64,000 nucleotides of DNA from Bacillus sp. WMMC1349 (GTDB lineage: Bacteria; Bacillota; Bacilli; Bacillales; Bacillaceae), in contig NZ_JABJUQ010000007.1 of the NCBI RefSeq assembly GCF_013155385.1, positions 2,946,501 to 3,010,500 on the forward strand, in the 5' to 3' direction. How positions within the stretch are numbered: the first letter of the stretch is position 1; each line of letters starts with the position of its first letter. The position numbers and the translations under genes are program-made. Positions 9,108 through 19,335 of the stretch are shown here, piece after piece. Under the pieces are notes generated by a model. It ran no database searches and was not told the origin of the DNA. It saw nothing but the letters and a program-made list of their open reading frames with translations.

Positions 9108-9605
9108 TCATGACTTGCTTCCGGCTTTTTGTTGACCGGTAACTCTCGGAATTAAAAAGACGAGAACTGTGATGCCGAGAAGAATCAGTACTCCATAAAG
9201 GATCGGCAGAAAAATCGTTTGCTGCCCTTTCGTTGGGGTATCTTTTTCTTCCTTCGATGATAATGCCTTCTCTGTCCCTGCAAAACTAAGATTTTTTAGC
9301 TTTTCAACAGCTGGATTGCTTCCATTTGTGGACAAGGATATTTCTTTTAGCTTTTCTTTTGAATCGTCTGTTTGCTTAATATCGAATGAGAGATCTTTCA
9401 ATTCGTCTGGTGCGGAAACATTTTTCTCATCGTCAGGATCTTCCTGAAAGTAGTTCGTGTTGACTTCAACATCCTGTTTTTGATATTCGTTTGGCTTTAC
9501 ATTGACATCATCTGTTTTCTCCGCCTTTGCGGGTGTAGTGATAAGAAAGAAGGAGAGCATGATAACCATGATCCCCTTCTTTCCCCATTTCGCATTATGC
9601 CTCAT
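9108..9605 (-). CDS. yueC: T7SS-associated membrane protein YueC
   Basis: 165 residues if started at ATG 9605, which overlaps the end of yueB by 11 bases; an alternative ATG at 9569 sits just before the hydrophobic segment. The protein has a signal-like segment IMVIMLSFFLITTPAKA, a hydrophilic acidic middle, and one C-terminal membrane span (FLPILYGVLILLGITVLVFLIP). This matches a type I membrane topology and its position matches YueC of the B. subtilis T7SS (EssA-like role). The start choice is uncertain. Confidence 0.75.
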   Translation of the reverse strand: MRHNAKWGKKGIMVIMLSFFLITTPAKAEKTDDVNVKPNEYQKQDVEVNTNYFQEDPDDEKNVSAPDELKDLSFDIKQTDDSKEKLKEISLSTNGSNPAVEKLKNLSFAGTEKALSSKEEKDTPTKGQQTIFLPILYGVLILLGITVLVFLIPRVTGQQKAGSKS

Positions 9606-12600
9606 GGTCACTCTCACTTTCTTCAGTTTTTGATTTTGCAAAACTGACAACAAAAGGAACAGCCATAGCAACAATGGCGATCAATACTAATGCTCCGGTT
9701 CCAAGTGTAAACAAACCTCCGGTACTATACTGAATGGACATATAAACAGTTGATACTGGATTTTCAAAACTGAAATTAGGCATTGCTAAATCGAGCAGTG
9801 GTGCAACATAGAATAATATCATTGCAGCTGTTGTAATACCTCCGGCAATTGATCCTAGCATAAATGTCGAACGAATAACAGCCGAACTTGCGACAAGTAG
9901 CATAATCGTAAAGATCGACCACATGATGGCCTGATCATCTGCAAGTGAATAAATATTCAAGCCGAACAAACTGATCATTAATCCGACAATGATATTCAGA
10001 ATTCCAAATAGTGCACCTCTGACTAGCAATGGCGCTTTTTGATAATAGTGACTGAAATAGCCGATTAACAAGCTTGATATCATAATAATGACTAGAATGA
10101 CAACAGGCGGTACGTTTTGTGCTTTAGATTCTGGAACATCTCCGCTGATTTTCAGAGGATTTGCCAAATAATCATGTACATAATTGTCATTTCCATTAAA
10201 TCCATTTTTGAGAATACCATAAACATCTTTGCGAACAAGTCTTGTCGTATTGACGTTTTTACCCCAATTTGAATTCAATGTATCTGCCTTATTCTGAACA
10301 TCATTGACACTGTCGTGAATATTGTTTGTATACTTGATCACCCCGGATTGATCATCTGATAATGAATCAAGCATTTCTGATAATTGGAATACTTCCTTAC
10401 CAACAGTGTCTTGTAAACTAAGAACCATTTTACCGTCTGTTGAATCTCCAGGCTCAATAGCGGTTCCAGCTTTTGCTGGCTTATTCGTCAACAGGTCAGA
10501 AACATTTTTAGCTTTGTCTGACACTTTTTTAACCTCATCATTGACAGCCTTATGTTTTTCCTGAACTTTCCCACTATACGTTTGAACGAATGTTTTCATC
10601 CCTTTTTTATATTTATCAACATCTTGTTCGGAAGTTAACATATTGTTGTGAAGTTCTGACCAATTGCCACTTTCTTCTTCACCGACTTCAAGAACTTTTT
10701 TAACTTCACTTTGATGATTAGAAATAAGACTATCTGAAGGATCCGGGTTTAAAGTATTGAATACCGTTGCTTCAAAAAGTGAAAGAAAGTAGTAGTATGA
10801 TAGTAATTTTTCAGCATTATCCATCTTAATATCAGATTCAAAAACTTTTTCTAATTTTTCTTTTCTTTCTTCAGTGATATTGTCGCTCTTTAATAAGTTC
10901 TGTTCTTTCTTTTCAATATAATCTTTCATTTGACTTTTAAATTCTTGTGATTCTCGTGATCCTTTTTCCAGTTTTTCAATCTGGCTGTTTAAATCATCAA
11001 TTTTTTTACTTAGTTTTTCCAGGCGAACTTTAACCTTTTCATTATGTTCATCCTGTTTCGTGCCAAGTGTTTCTTCCACTTTTTTAAGTTTAGCTGACAC
11101 ATCTTTCAATTGTTTTTTTAAATCAACACCCTCATCAGCTTGCTTTTGATCAGGGTTAGACTCTTGACTTTCAGCTGGATCGGCAGATTGGCTGCCCTCT
11201 TGCTGATCGCTTTGTTGAGAAGGTGACTGACTTTGATCTTTGCCATCGTTTTGATCAGTGTTTTCTGGAAGTCCATCTGACAGTGCTTTCAGTTCATTAG
11301 AAATCCGTGTTAATTCATCTTGTTGTTCTTTTAGATCAATTTTTGGCTGGTCTTCATCATCGTTTTCATCATGTTTTTGATCTTCATCATGTTTTTTGTC
11401 TTCATCATGTTTTTGATCTTCATCATGTTTTTTGTCTTCATCATGTTTTTGGTCTTCTTCATCCTCACGGTTGTCTTTATCATCCTGCTCAGGATCTGAG
11501 TCATCTTCAGGATCTTCAGATAGTTTTTCTCGCTCATCAATCAAAAAAGACTGAATGGTATTTAAGTTTTGTGTTCTAGCATCAGTTTGATAATCCTTAA
11601 TCAGACTACTTTGCAAACCATTAATTGACTCAAGTTGCTGGCCTGGAAGGGTTGTACGAGCCTTCATCAAATTTTCAAAAGCAGTAGATGAATTACCAAC
11701 TCCTTGTCGCAACTGGTCAAGGGAATTCGTCAATCCCTGTGTTTCAGTATTAAATAGGTTAATACCGGTCTCCTGATTTTGATTAATCGATTTTAGACCT
11801 ATAACAAGTTGTTTTTCATTTTGTGTCTGGGCTTCTTGAAGCAATTGGGTCTGCTTCTGTTGGTATGTTTTAAACTGATCGACGTTTTTAACAAACTCGC
11901 CCAGCTCTTCTTTTGAACTTTTAACACTTGAATTTCGATCTTTTGATGTTTCTTTTGTTTGATTGATTGACTTTTCAAGATTGTTAATCATGTCTTTTTG
12001 TGATTTAACCTCACCAGCTAAATCGTTAGAACTTGGTTTATAAAAATTGTACATAGCATTTTGGAATTCTGACTCTTTATTCACAATGCCATTAAATTTT
12101 TTTCTGATTCCTTTGATTTCATCTTGAACAACATTCCAATACATGGAAGACATTTTCTTACTCATCGTTTTTTGTGCATCTTGCAGTTCACGTTGTACTT
12201 TTTCTTTGTTGACAGCATCAAGCCGATCTTGAACCCTAAACTTCAACTCTGCTTTCTGCGGTCGATCATCATCATAACTTAAAATATTACTGGAAAAATC
12301 CGAAGGAATATAGATGATAGCATCATATTTTCTGTCGGCAAGTCCATTCTCGGCAACACTTCGGTCGACGACAGTCCATTCATAATCAGGTCGTTCAGCT
12401 AATATTGCTGAGACATCCCGACCTAAAAAGTATTCTTTATCGCTTTTTTTATTCCCTGTATCTTCATTTACGATGGCAATTTGTCCGGTAGCGTTTGAGA
12501 CTTTTTTCGTCGGATTTTCGCCGATAAAATGAAAAAATAAGACGGGCAGCAATATAATAATGACCATCGCGCTGAGCAGTTTCAGCGCGCTTTTTTGTTG

Positions 12601-12609
12601 TTCCGTCAT
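9595..12609 (-). CDS. yueB: T7SS membrane protein YueB (EsaA-like; phage SPP1 receptor family)
   Basis: 1004 residues. One N-terminal membrane span (about 15-35), a very long extracellular region of about 800 residues rich in coiled coil, then five to six C-terminal spans: the YhgE/Pip-EsaA architecture. In B. subtilis YueB is required for T7 secretion and is the irreversible receptor of phage SPP1. The start ATG overlaps the yukB stop by 4 bases (ATGA), so translation is coupled. Residues about 380-415 are a run of near-identical KHDED(Q/K) units followed by a Q/S/D-rich stretch, a low-complexity insert in the exposed region. Length is close to the roughly 1,070 residues of the B. subtilis protein. 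Confidence 0.93.
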   Translation of the reverse strand: MTEQQKSALKLLSAMVIIILLPVLFFHFIGENPTKKVSNATGQIAIVNEDTGNKKSDKEYFLGRDVSAILAERPDYEWTVVDRSVAENGLADRKYDAIIYIPSDFSSNILSYDDDRPQKAELKFRVQDRLDAVNKEKVQRELQDAQKTMSKKMSSMYWNVVQDEIKGIRKKFNGIVNKESEFQNAMYNFYKPSSNDLAGEVKSQKDMINNLEKSINQTKETSKDRNSSVKSSKEELGEFVKNVDQFKTYQQKQTQLLQEAQTQNEKQLVIGLKSINQNQETGINLFNTETQGLTNSLDQLRQGVGNSSTAFENLMKARTTLPGQQLESINGLQSSLIKDYQTDARTQNLNTIQSFLIDEREKLSEDPEDDSDPEQDDKDNREDEEDQKHDEDKKHDEDQKHDEDKKHDEDQKHDENDDEDQPKIDLKEQQDELTRISNELKALSDGLPENTDQNDGKDQSQSPSQQSDQQEGSQSADPAESQESNPDQKQADEGVDLKKQLKDVSAKLKKVEETLGTKQDEHNEKVKVRLEKLSKKIDDLNSQIEKLEKGSRESQEFKSQMKDYIEKKEQNLLKSDNITEERKEKLEKVFESDIKMDNAEKLLSYYYFLSLFEATVFNTLNPDPSDSLISNHQSEVKKVLEVGEEESGNWSELHNNMLTSEQDVDKYKKGMKTFVQTYSGKVQEKHKAVNDEVKKVSDKAKNVSDLLTNKPAKAGTAIEPGDSTDGKMVLSLQDTVGKEVFQLSEMLDSLSDDQSGVIKYTNNIHDSVNDVQNKADTLNSNWGKNVNTTRLVRKDVYGILKNGFNGNDNYVHDYLANPLKISGDVPESKAQNVPPVVILVIIMISSLLIGYFSHYYQKAPLLVRGALFGILNIIVGLMISLFGLNIYSLADDQAIMWSIFTIMLLVASSAVIRSTFMLGSIAGGITTAAMILFYVAPLLDLAMPNFSFENPVSTVYMSIQYSTGGLFTLGTGALVLIAIVAMAVPFVVSFAKSKTEESESDHEA

Positions 12610-15600
12610 TTCACTTTCTTCCTTTCCACAGAACATAAAGGAATTTGGATCTTCCTTTCTTTTCCGTTTTCAACAATGTAGCCAAATCCAGGTAAGATAT
12701 CCGGCTCGTTCCGTTCATATGAAAGTTGGATTAAGTTTTGATCCGACTTTTTCATCAACAGAATGGCATGTCTCACTAGCTTAAGTTCACTTGTTAAAGA
12801 ATCATAGCCTTTTGTAAACTCGTTGTGGTTTCCGGCAGGGATAAAACAGAAACCGAGATGTGCGTATGATTTCATAAACATGGCCAACTGATCTTGAATA
12901 TTTGTGTCAATAGTTTGCTGGAAGCGAGAAATCCCATCAACAACAATGACCAGTGGTGTGAAATGAAGTTCTTCCAGTTCGCCTTGTTTTACAGCCTGTA
13001 GATACATGGCTTCTCTTGTCTGGAACGTTTCTTCAGCCTCAGACAGCCACTGCAAAATGTCGTCTTTTGTTTCAAGATAGTCGATCAGCTCTTCTGTCGC
13101 ATACTGAGATAAGCCTCGATCGATCGAATCAAAGACAGCAATATCGATTTCATGATCAAGCAGATGATTGATCATCATTTTGACGATATTTGTTTTTCCG
13201 CGTTGTGTCTGGCCCATAACGAGACAGTGTTTCATTTTCTCAAGGTTAAAGTAAACAGGTTCGACAGACTCTTCATCAAGTCCGAGCGGAATTAGACCTC
13301 TTTCAGACTGAAGCGGATAATTTCTCATAAACTGTGTCACTGAAAGCTCTAGCGGCAGCATTGGTACCGGAGCTGGTTTTCTTATACCTTGATAGCGATC
13401 GGCAATGGCCTGGATTTCCGCTTTTATCTTTTCAAATAGTTCAATATCATTTTCTGCCTCTACAGGCATAAACATTTGCGCAAAATATTGTTCCTCTTTA
13501 TTAATAATGACTCGTCCAGGAATCGGTTCAAGACTGAACTTCGGTCTTCCCATGATGGAATAGGCTTCTGATTGATCCAGCAAATAATGTACGACCCTTG
13601 TTTTCAAGTTATTTAACAGCGACTGTCTGAGTGCATTCACCCTTGTCGCCGATAGAATCAAGTAAATACCCAATGATTGCCCATCGCGAGAAAGCTGAAT
13701 GAATTCTGTTTCAAGTTCATACATTTCATCTTTAATAATGTCAAAGTTGTCCACTGTTATGAAAATAAACGGCAGTTTGTCTTCACTAAGCGCATTGTAC
13801 ATTTTAATATGACTAATCTCTTTGGCACGGAATAGATTTTTTCGATGTTCGATTTCTTCTTTAATTCGAATCATAAATTTTTCAATTTTTCTTGTCTGAT
13901 CCATGAGGAAGTAATCAGCCGTATGCGGAAGCCTTGCCAGCGGCAACAGTGTTCCATTTCCAAAATCAAAGATATAGTTATGAAGTTCTTCTGGTGTGTA
14001 TTCAGCCGCAAAGCTAAGAAGGAAAGTCGCGATTGTGATCGATTTTCCATAACCGCTAGAGCCAACAATACAGATGCTTCCATCATCCATCATATGATAG
14101 CTGATCGGCTCCTGATTTTGTTTTTCAGGTTCATCAATAAAGGCGAAGTTAAAGGTATCTGCTTCATTTGCTGGATAAAGCGATTTAGGTATTTTTTCTT
14201 CAAGCGGTGGCAACCATGGGCTTGGTAGTTGATCAATTCCCATTTCCGCTTGAATTTGCTCAATTCGCTCTACAACTGCTGCAATTTCAGGTTCAGCCTC
14301 TTTTTTGGCCGCTTGATCAGTATCAACTTCTGATAAAGGAACTAGTCCTGTATCTGTGACAATCGCGATTTCATCCTCTGTTCCGTACGCATCCTCCATA
14401 TAAGGTGCTCCGCTCCATGCGGATTGGAATAGCTCATAAACCTCATTATTACCGACCTGCAAATAGCCACGGCCAGTTACCGTAATCGTTGCTGCATCAC
14501 CATTTTTAAGAACTTCTTTACTGTCACTTGCGTCCTGTACCTTTAAGGCAACTTTAAATCTGGAGTTACTCCAAATTTGATCATCGATAATACCGCCCGG
14601 TTTTTGGGTTGCTAAAATTAAATGAACCCCTAGGCTTCGACCGATCCTCGCGGCACTGACAAGTTCACGGATAAATTCTGGTTCTTCACTTTTCAATTCG
14701 GCAAATTCATCCGATATTAAAAAGAGGTGTGGCATTGCAATTTGTGTTTTGTTCTGTTTATACAGCTTTGTATAATCATTAATGTGATTAACACTATACT
14801 GGTCAAACAGGCGCTGCCGTTTTTTCAGTTCACTTTTGATAGATGCTAGTGCACGAGCACTGAAGTTTTTACTACCTTCAATATTCGTAATCGTCCCGAG
14901 AAGATGCGGAATATTTCTGAATGGCTGTGCCATTCCGCCGCCCTTATAGTCAATTAATAGGAAAGCGACTTCATGAGGATGGAAGTGCACAGCTAATGAC
15001 AAAATGAACGTCTGCAAAAATTCACTTTTCCCAGATCCTGTTGTACCTGCCAACAATCCATGGGGACCGTGTGCTTTTTCATGAAGGTTTAAATAAACAA
15101 GATCGTCTTTACCTTTGTAACCGATCGGAACCGCCAAAGATTTTGCAGATTCACTTGTCAACCATTTTTGTTCGATTCCAATGTCATCGACTTCTTTTGC
15201 ATTGAACAGTTCAAGAAATGACACTGTTTCAGGAATCGAATTGGTCATCCCAATTTGGTGATCAAGCGTCCGTAATGTGCGAGAGAATACTTCATTATCT
15301 TCTCTTTTATGATCATCCAATTGAAAAGGGATCTGAACGGCTTTCTTCCGTTGGATAAGAATGTCGCCTTCTTGTTCAGTAATATAACGAACAAGCGTAT
15401 GGATGTTTTCCGACAAGCTTTCTTTCGTTTCTGCAGCAACAATTGTTGATACACCAAGATGTTTTTGCTTGCCTTCCAAATACTCTAAAATGACGTGTTC
15501 TGCAATTAACTGCTGATTTGTGATAATAAACACAAAATGCGGTTTGAATAGCATTTTCTCTTTGTTTTCATCTAGATCACGTTCTCTTAAAATCTCATAT

Positions 15601-17087
15601 ATGCTTGAGAGAAGCTGGTCTCTCGTCTGTTCATTGTATATAAAGCCTTTTGCATATGTATGAGGCAGTTGAAAGTGCGGCAGCCACTTCATCCATTCCC
15701 AATCCTTATATTCCGCTTCATCAAAAATAAAAACAAAGCGCAAATCGTGATAACTATGGAAAAAAGCAAGCTGACCGATAAGTTGATGAATTTCGTTTTT
15801 GACAACGAGCTCTTTTCCGACAACCCCCATAGGACCATCGGCAAGGTTGACAGTGATTGGTGCGTTCTTCAGTTCTCTGTAGACTTCCTCCATCTTCTGT
15901 GTTTGCTCCAACAAATGGTCTGTATCGCGGTTTGCTAAATCTCCGCCACTCATACTGATATCGTAGGAGGAATGAACCGTACCTGTTCCAAGGCGAATTT
16001 TTAAAAAGTCTTCACTTTCAATTGATCGTTCCCAAATACGACCACTAATTTCTTTCGTTAAATATTTCATTCTTTCAAAAGGTGGGAAGTGAAAGGTTAG
16101 CACAAATTTTTGTTTTTCTGCTAATTCATGCAGTTCTTTCTTTTTATTTTCCAAGTAAAGGGTATAAACTCGCTCTCTTTTTTCCTCACGTTGTTTACGT
16201 TGTTTTTTGTCTCGGAAATACTGGACGGTTGATGTGATCATTGTCATCATAAACATAGCCAGTGAAATAATGATAAAGATTCCCCGCGGTTGAACCAGTG
16301 AGACAATTCCCATCACAATCAGCATAACTAGTGGAGGGAGAATCATCAGCCATAACCCTCTGTTATCCTGATCGTTTTCTTGTGACGGAAAGCTGAAAGA
16401 AATTTTCTCATCAGGTAAATCATAGATCATCCGCGGTGGTCTCCGATATTGCGGATATTTGTTTTTCGTTTCAGAACTTGGTCTGGTTGTTTTCACTAAA
16501 GATGTTTCAAAATCACTCCGACTGCTAATCTCCAAAAGATCATTTTCAATGATATGGAAAGTATAAAGCCCGAACAATATTTCATCTCCAATTTGTAATG
16601 CTGATGGAGCTGAGATTTTTTTCCCATTCAAATAGATATCGGCATCATTCGGTATGATGTTCCACTGGTTTTCAAGCTGAATCATTGAACATGTGCCTTG
16701 ATCATTAAAGAATGAATCGATCTCCGTTAAATAAATATCTGCTTTTTGATCAAAGGCAGAAATGCTAATTTCTTTTCTTTCCCCAAGATAATAGATTGGG
16801 GCTTCCTCAGGTTCTTCTGTTAAAAAGAGAGTGAGTTGTTCCATTTGGTTCTGAACAATAACTTTCTCATCTTTTGTTAAAAGAGAGGCCTGTTCCTCTC
16901 CTTGAACAACACTGTAAGCATCCGTATCCTTTTGTTGTTCCAAAATCACAGACCCTTTTTCAAACGGAAAATGGCGGATCGTGACCGAATCTTTCAAATG
17001 AGGACCGATTGTCAGTTTCCGGCTTGCGCGATGACTCAAATTTATTTTTTGATAGTTTTCACGATAAAAAATCCATAACAGACTCAT
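12606..17087 (-). CDS. yukB: T7SS FtsK/SpoIIIE ATPase YukB (EssC)
   Basis: 1493 residues. Two N-terminal FHA-like beta domains (about 1-200), two membrane spans (LWLMILPPLVMLIVMGIVSLV and IFIIISLAMFMMTMIT, about 245-290), then three tandem FtsK/SpoIIIE ATPase domains. Walker A motifs are GTTGSGKSE in the first, GSSGYGKS in the second and the divergent GQTQRGKTN in the third; the first domain has the Walker B-like FLLIDYKGGGMA. It powers export of YukE and LXG proteins at the membrane. B. subtilis has this as a single polypeptide (formerly YukA+YukB). It lies 35 bases after yukC and is coupled to yueB. Confidence 0.96.
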   Translation of the reverse strand: MSLLWIFYRENYQKINLSHRASRKLTIGPHLKDSVTIRHFPFEKGSVILEQQKDTDAYSVVQGEEQASLLTKDEKVIVQNQMEQLTLFLTEEPEEAPIYYLGERKEISISAFDQKADIYLTEIDSFFNDQGTCSMIQLENQWNIIPNDADIYLNGKKISAPSALQIGDEILFGLYTFHIIENDLLEISSRSDFETSLVKTTRPSSETKNKYPQYRRPPRMIYDLPDEKISFSFPSQENDQDNRGLWLMILPPLVMLIVMGIVSLVQPRGIFIIISLAMFMMTMITSTVQYFRDKKQRKQREEKRERVYTLYLENKKKELHELAEKQKFVLTFHFPPFERMKYLTKEISGRIWERSIESEDFLKIRLGTGTVHSSYDISMSGGDLANRDTDHLLEQTQKMEEVYRELKNAPITVNLADGPMGVVGKELVVKNEIHQLIGQLAFFHSYHDLRFVFIFDEAEYKDWEWMKWLPHFQLPHTYAKGFIYNEQTRDQLLSSIYEILRERDLDENKEKMLFKPHFVFIITNQQLIAEHVILEYLEGKQKHLGVSTIVAAETKESLSENIHTLVRYITEQEGDILIQRKKAVQIPFQLDDHKREDNEVFSRTLRTLDHQIGMTNSIPETVSFLELFNAKEVDDIGIEQKWLTSESAKSLAVPIGYKGKDDLVYLNLHEKAHGPHGLLAGTTGSGKSEFLQTFILSLAVHFHPHEVAFLLIDYKGGGMAQPFRNIPHLLGTITNIEGSKNFSARALASIKSELKKRQRLFDQYSVNHINDYTKLYKQNKTQIAMPHLFLISDEFAELKSEEPEFIRELVSAARIGRSLGVHLILATQKPGGIIDDQIWSNSRFKVALKVQDASDSKEVLKNGDAATITVTGRGYLQVGNNEVYELFQSAWSGAPYMEDAYGTEDEIAIVTDTGLVPLSEVDTDQAAKKEAEPEIAAVVERIEQIQAEMGIDQLPSPWLPPLEEKIPKSLYPANEADTFNFAFIDEPEKQNQEPISYHMMDDGSICIVGSSGYGKSITIATFLLSFAAEYTPEELHNYIFDFGNGTLLPLARLPHTADYFLMDQTRKIEKFMIRIKEEIEHRKNLFRAKEISHIKMYNALSEDKLPFIFITVDNFDIIKDEMYELETEFIQLSRDGQSLGIYLILSATRVNALRQSLLNNLKTRVVHYLLDQSEAYSIMGRPKFSLEPIPGRVIINKEEQYFAQMFMPVEAENDIELFEKIKAEIQAIADRYQGIRKPAPVPMLPLELSVTQFMRNYPLQSERGLIPLGLDEESVEPVYFNLEKMKHCLVMGQTQRGKTNIVKMMINHLLDHEIDIAVFDSIDRGLSQYATEELIDYLETKDDILQWLSEAEETFQTREAMYLQAVKQGELEELHFTPLVIVVDGISRFQQTIDTNIQDQLAMFMKSYAHLGFCFIPAGNHNEFTKGYDSLTSELKLVRHAILLMKKSDQNLIQLSYERNEPDILPGFGYIVENGKERKIQIPLCSVERKKVK

Positions 17088-17122
17088 TTTTCCACCTCCT
17101 GTTATTAACAGGTTTTTTCACT

Positions 17123-18454
17123 TTATTTATCATCTTTTTTCTTTTTGTCTTCCTTCGCTTTTTTATCTTTTTCCTCTTTCTTTTCTTCCTTTTGTTTTTT
17201 CTCTCTATCTAGCTTTACCTGCTCGTCCTGTTTTCTCGCCTCTACTTGCTTCGCTTTCTCTGCCGCCGCTTCTTTTGATCTTTGCTTCTTTAGTTCGGCT
17301 TCCATTTGTTCCTTTTCTTTTAGCAGCGGTTCAACCTGTTTTTTTCTTTCATCACTTGACAGACTTTCATCAGCTTTTATTTCTTCGGAATATTTATAGT
17401 CGGCAAATGCTATATAACCAGGGTTCTCTAACAAGTGTGCTGTATCAAGAGCTTCTTTGTTTTCACCCCGACCGATTTGAATCCAATAAGCAAAATACTT
17501 TGGATCGGCCTGAAGCGTCAGCGTATTTAATACTTGCTTCTGTCCCTCTCCGTAATTGGTAATCTTGACTGAGTTATCAACAATGACAAATGAATAGGCA
17601 AGTTGATATTGAACAGATTCCGGTATCTCGTCGATATCATATTTTTCAAGTGTATCGATTACTTTGCTGTATTGTTTATTTAAAAAATAACGGTTACTTT
17701 CGACAAATGCTGTTTGTTTAGGCTGGATGAAGAACAATGAATAAATGGAAAATAAAACGGCTGGTATTAAACATATAATAAGTGCTAATCCTATGTATCT
17801 TTGAAGCTTCCATTTTTTCTTTGGAAGATGGATAAGCGTTTTTTCTTCTGCATCAAGTTCATCCAATGTTTGTTGAATCACATCTTTTAAATCTTCATAT
17901 GTCTTACTCGAAATAATCGACTTTGCTTTGTCTGAAAGCTTTGTTGTTTCATTGTATTTTAAATAGTCTTCAAACGTAAATTCCCAATCAACAGCAAGCG
18001 CAGCTGCCGCTTTTACTTCTGCAAAAAGTCTTTCTTCATCATGTTCGTATGGCGGAATGCTTTCTTTTACTCCATAATGTAAAAATGCAGGCATTAAGCC
18101 CTTATCAAAGACAATGTTTTCTGGTGCTATCATTAAATGCAATCTTTTAACTGAATGCTCCTTAACTGCTTTAACAAGCTGATAAGCAAAGAGCCATTTA
18201 CTTTTTTTATCTTTAAATTTCAGCTGACGAAATGGTTTGAATTCGGAAGGAGGCTGAATTGAAATTCGAACTTCATCATCGGTCATGACGGTTTCTTTTT
18301 TAAAGGAAGGATTGACTTCTTTAATGGCATTAGCTTCCAAGCCATTGACAAGATGAATCTTTTCTCTTTGAAAACAGAATGTATAAGTGCCCTCTTCTTT
18401 TGTCATGACAGCTTCTAATTGGTTTTCTAGGTACGTTTTCTTTGTATCTGCCAT
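17123..18454 (-). CDS. yukC: T7SS pseudokinase-like membrane protein YukC (EssB)
   Basis: 443 residues. A cytoplasmic N-terminal pseudokinase-like domain (1-215), a single membrane span YIGLALIICLIPAVLFSIYSLFF (about 222-244), an extracytoplasmic helical domain, and a K/E/A-rich coiled tail after about residue 360 that ends in almost pure Lys/Glu/Asp. This is the EssB/YukC architecture; the protein bridges YukB and the other membrane components. A 14-base gap separates it from yukD. Confidence 0.94.
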   Translation of the reverse strand: MADTKKTYLENQLEAVMTKEEGTYTFCFQREKIHLVNGLEANAIKEVNPSFKKETVMTDDEVRISIQPPSEFKPFRQLKFKDKKSKWLFAYQLVKAVKEHSVKRLHLMIAPENIVFDKGLMPAFLHYGVKESIPPYEHDEERLFAEVKAAAALAVDWEFTFEDYLKYNETTKLSDKAKSIISSKTYEDLKDVIQQTLDELDAEEKTLIHLPKKKWKLQRYIGLALIICLIPAVLFSIYSLFFIQPKQTAFVESNRYFLNKQYSKVIDTLEKYDIDEIPESVQYQLAYSFVIVDNSVKITNYGEGQKQVLNTLTLQADPKYFAYWIQIGRGENKEALDTAHLLENPGYIAFADYKYSEEIKADESLSSDERKKQVEPLLKEKEQMEAELKKQRSKEAAAEKAKQVEARKQDEQVKLDREKKQKEEKKEEKDKKAKEDKKKKDDK

Positions 18455-18468
18455 TCATCCAGATCCTT

Positions 18469-18708
18469 TCATAGTATTTCTAGGCGATCTCCTGTTGTAA
18501 TACCGCATTCCGCCAAACTGTATTCGCCGGAAAAAACGGAATTTTTATTGATCACCCTTACCCAATAACCTTCTCGCGGAGGATAAGAGATGTTTTGGGC
18601 CTGCCATGCGATACCAATTACTTTTTTAACAGAATGATAGTCTGACAGTCTTAAATCAAAAACGTCGCCATCATAGTTTTTTAAATCGATGGTAATGTCA
18701 ACATACAT
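18469..18708 (-). CDS. yukD: ubiquitin-like T7SS protein YukD
   Basis: 79 residues, exactly the B. subtilis YukD length, starting at ATG 18708 with GAGAGGTGATG upstream. It has a ubiquitin-like alternating strand/helix pattern (YVDITIDLKNYDGDVFDLRL, VKKVIGIAW, GDRLEIL) and lacks a C-terminal Gly-Gly, as expected since YukD is not conjugated. It is an EsaB-type cytosolic accessory factor required for T7 secretion. Confidence 0.93.
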   Translation of the reverse strand: MYVDITIDLKNYDGDVFDLRLSDYHSVKKVIGIAWQAQNISYPPREGYWVRVINKNSVFSGEYSLAECGITTGDRLEIL

Positions 18709-18728
18709 CAATTCATCACCTCTCAATA

Positions 18729-18774
18729 GAAAAAGCGCCATCATCCTCTTTTGAATCAGGCGCTTCTCTTTTTC
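18729..18774 (-). terminator. internal terminator between yukE and yukD
   Basis: On the minus strand GAAGCGCC pairs with GGCGCTTTTTC across a loop of about 20 bases, followed by a short T-run, between the yukE stop and the yukD ribosome binding site. A partial terminator here would leave yukE more abundant than the rest of the operon. Confidence 0.7.
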
Positions 18775-18789
18775 TAGCTAGTCTGTCTA

Positions 18790-19086
18790 TTAACCACGAA
18801 TTTGGTTAGCGATGTCTTTATCAGTGTTTTCAAGAGTAGTAGCAGTTTGTGAAAGCTGTTTAGAAACGTCGCTAAGAAGGTCAGCCATCTTAATAAAAGA
18901 AGGTCTTAATTCTTGATATTGGGTTGCGAACGCACGGCTTGATTCACCTTCCCACATATCTTCAAGCTGTTTAATCATTTGATCAAGTCGTTGCTCAACC
19001 TGGCTATGAACAGCTTCACTTTCCTTAGAGTATCTGCCAGCCATTGAACGTAGTTCAGCTGGTGTTACGCGAATAATTCCTGACAT
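18790..19086 (-). CDS. yukE: WXG100 secreted protein YukE (EsxA)
   Basis: 98 residues with the WXG100 hallmark WEGESS near residue 44 in a helical hairpin, and DIANQIRG at the C-terminus as in B. subtilis YukE. It is the small helical substrate and co-factor of T7SS. AGGAGG lies 10 bases before the ATG. First gene of the operon, with a sigma-A-type promoter about 75 bases upstream. Confidence 0.97.
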   Translation of the reverse strand: MSGIIRVTPAELRSMAGRYSKESEAVHSQVEQRLDQMIKQLEDMWEGESSRAFATQYQELRPSFIKMADLLSDVSKQLSQTATTLENTDKDIANQIRG

Positions 19087-19157
19087 ATTCCTTATACCTC
19101 CTGCGCTATTTGCCCAGAAATATGGGCTAAAATAACTTATTTTATTGGAACGATCTT

Positions 19158-19187
19158 ATTATAAAAACAAGATTGATTCACAGTCAA
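19158..19187 (-). promoter_or_regulatory. promoter of the T7SS operon
   Basis: On the minus strand TTGACT (19182-19187), an 18-base spacer and TATAAT (19158-19163). A short leader hairpin, GCCCA..TGGGC at about 19111-19127, lies between it and the yukE ribosome binding site. Confidence 0.75.
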
Positions 19188-19335
19188 ATAAATATGTTGT
19201 TATTTAATAAAATGAGTCTAAAGGTTTATTTTCTAGCTATTCTCGACCTGCTGAAATACGAAAAAACTAGTAAATATATATCATTTTTTAGCGTTTGAAT
19301 AGATTGAGTCTAAAGAACTGCTTCTATATAGATAC

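Noticed and set aside
11307..11579. His-rich plus-strand and Lys/Met-rich minus-strand frames of about 70-90 codons
   Set aside because: Both are other-frame readings of the low-complexity KHDED stretch of yueB.
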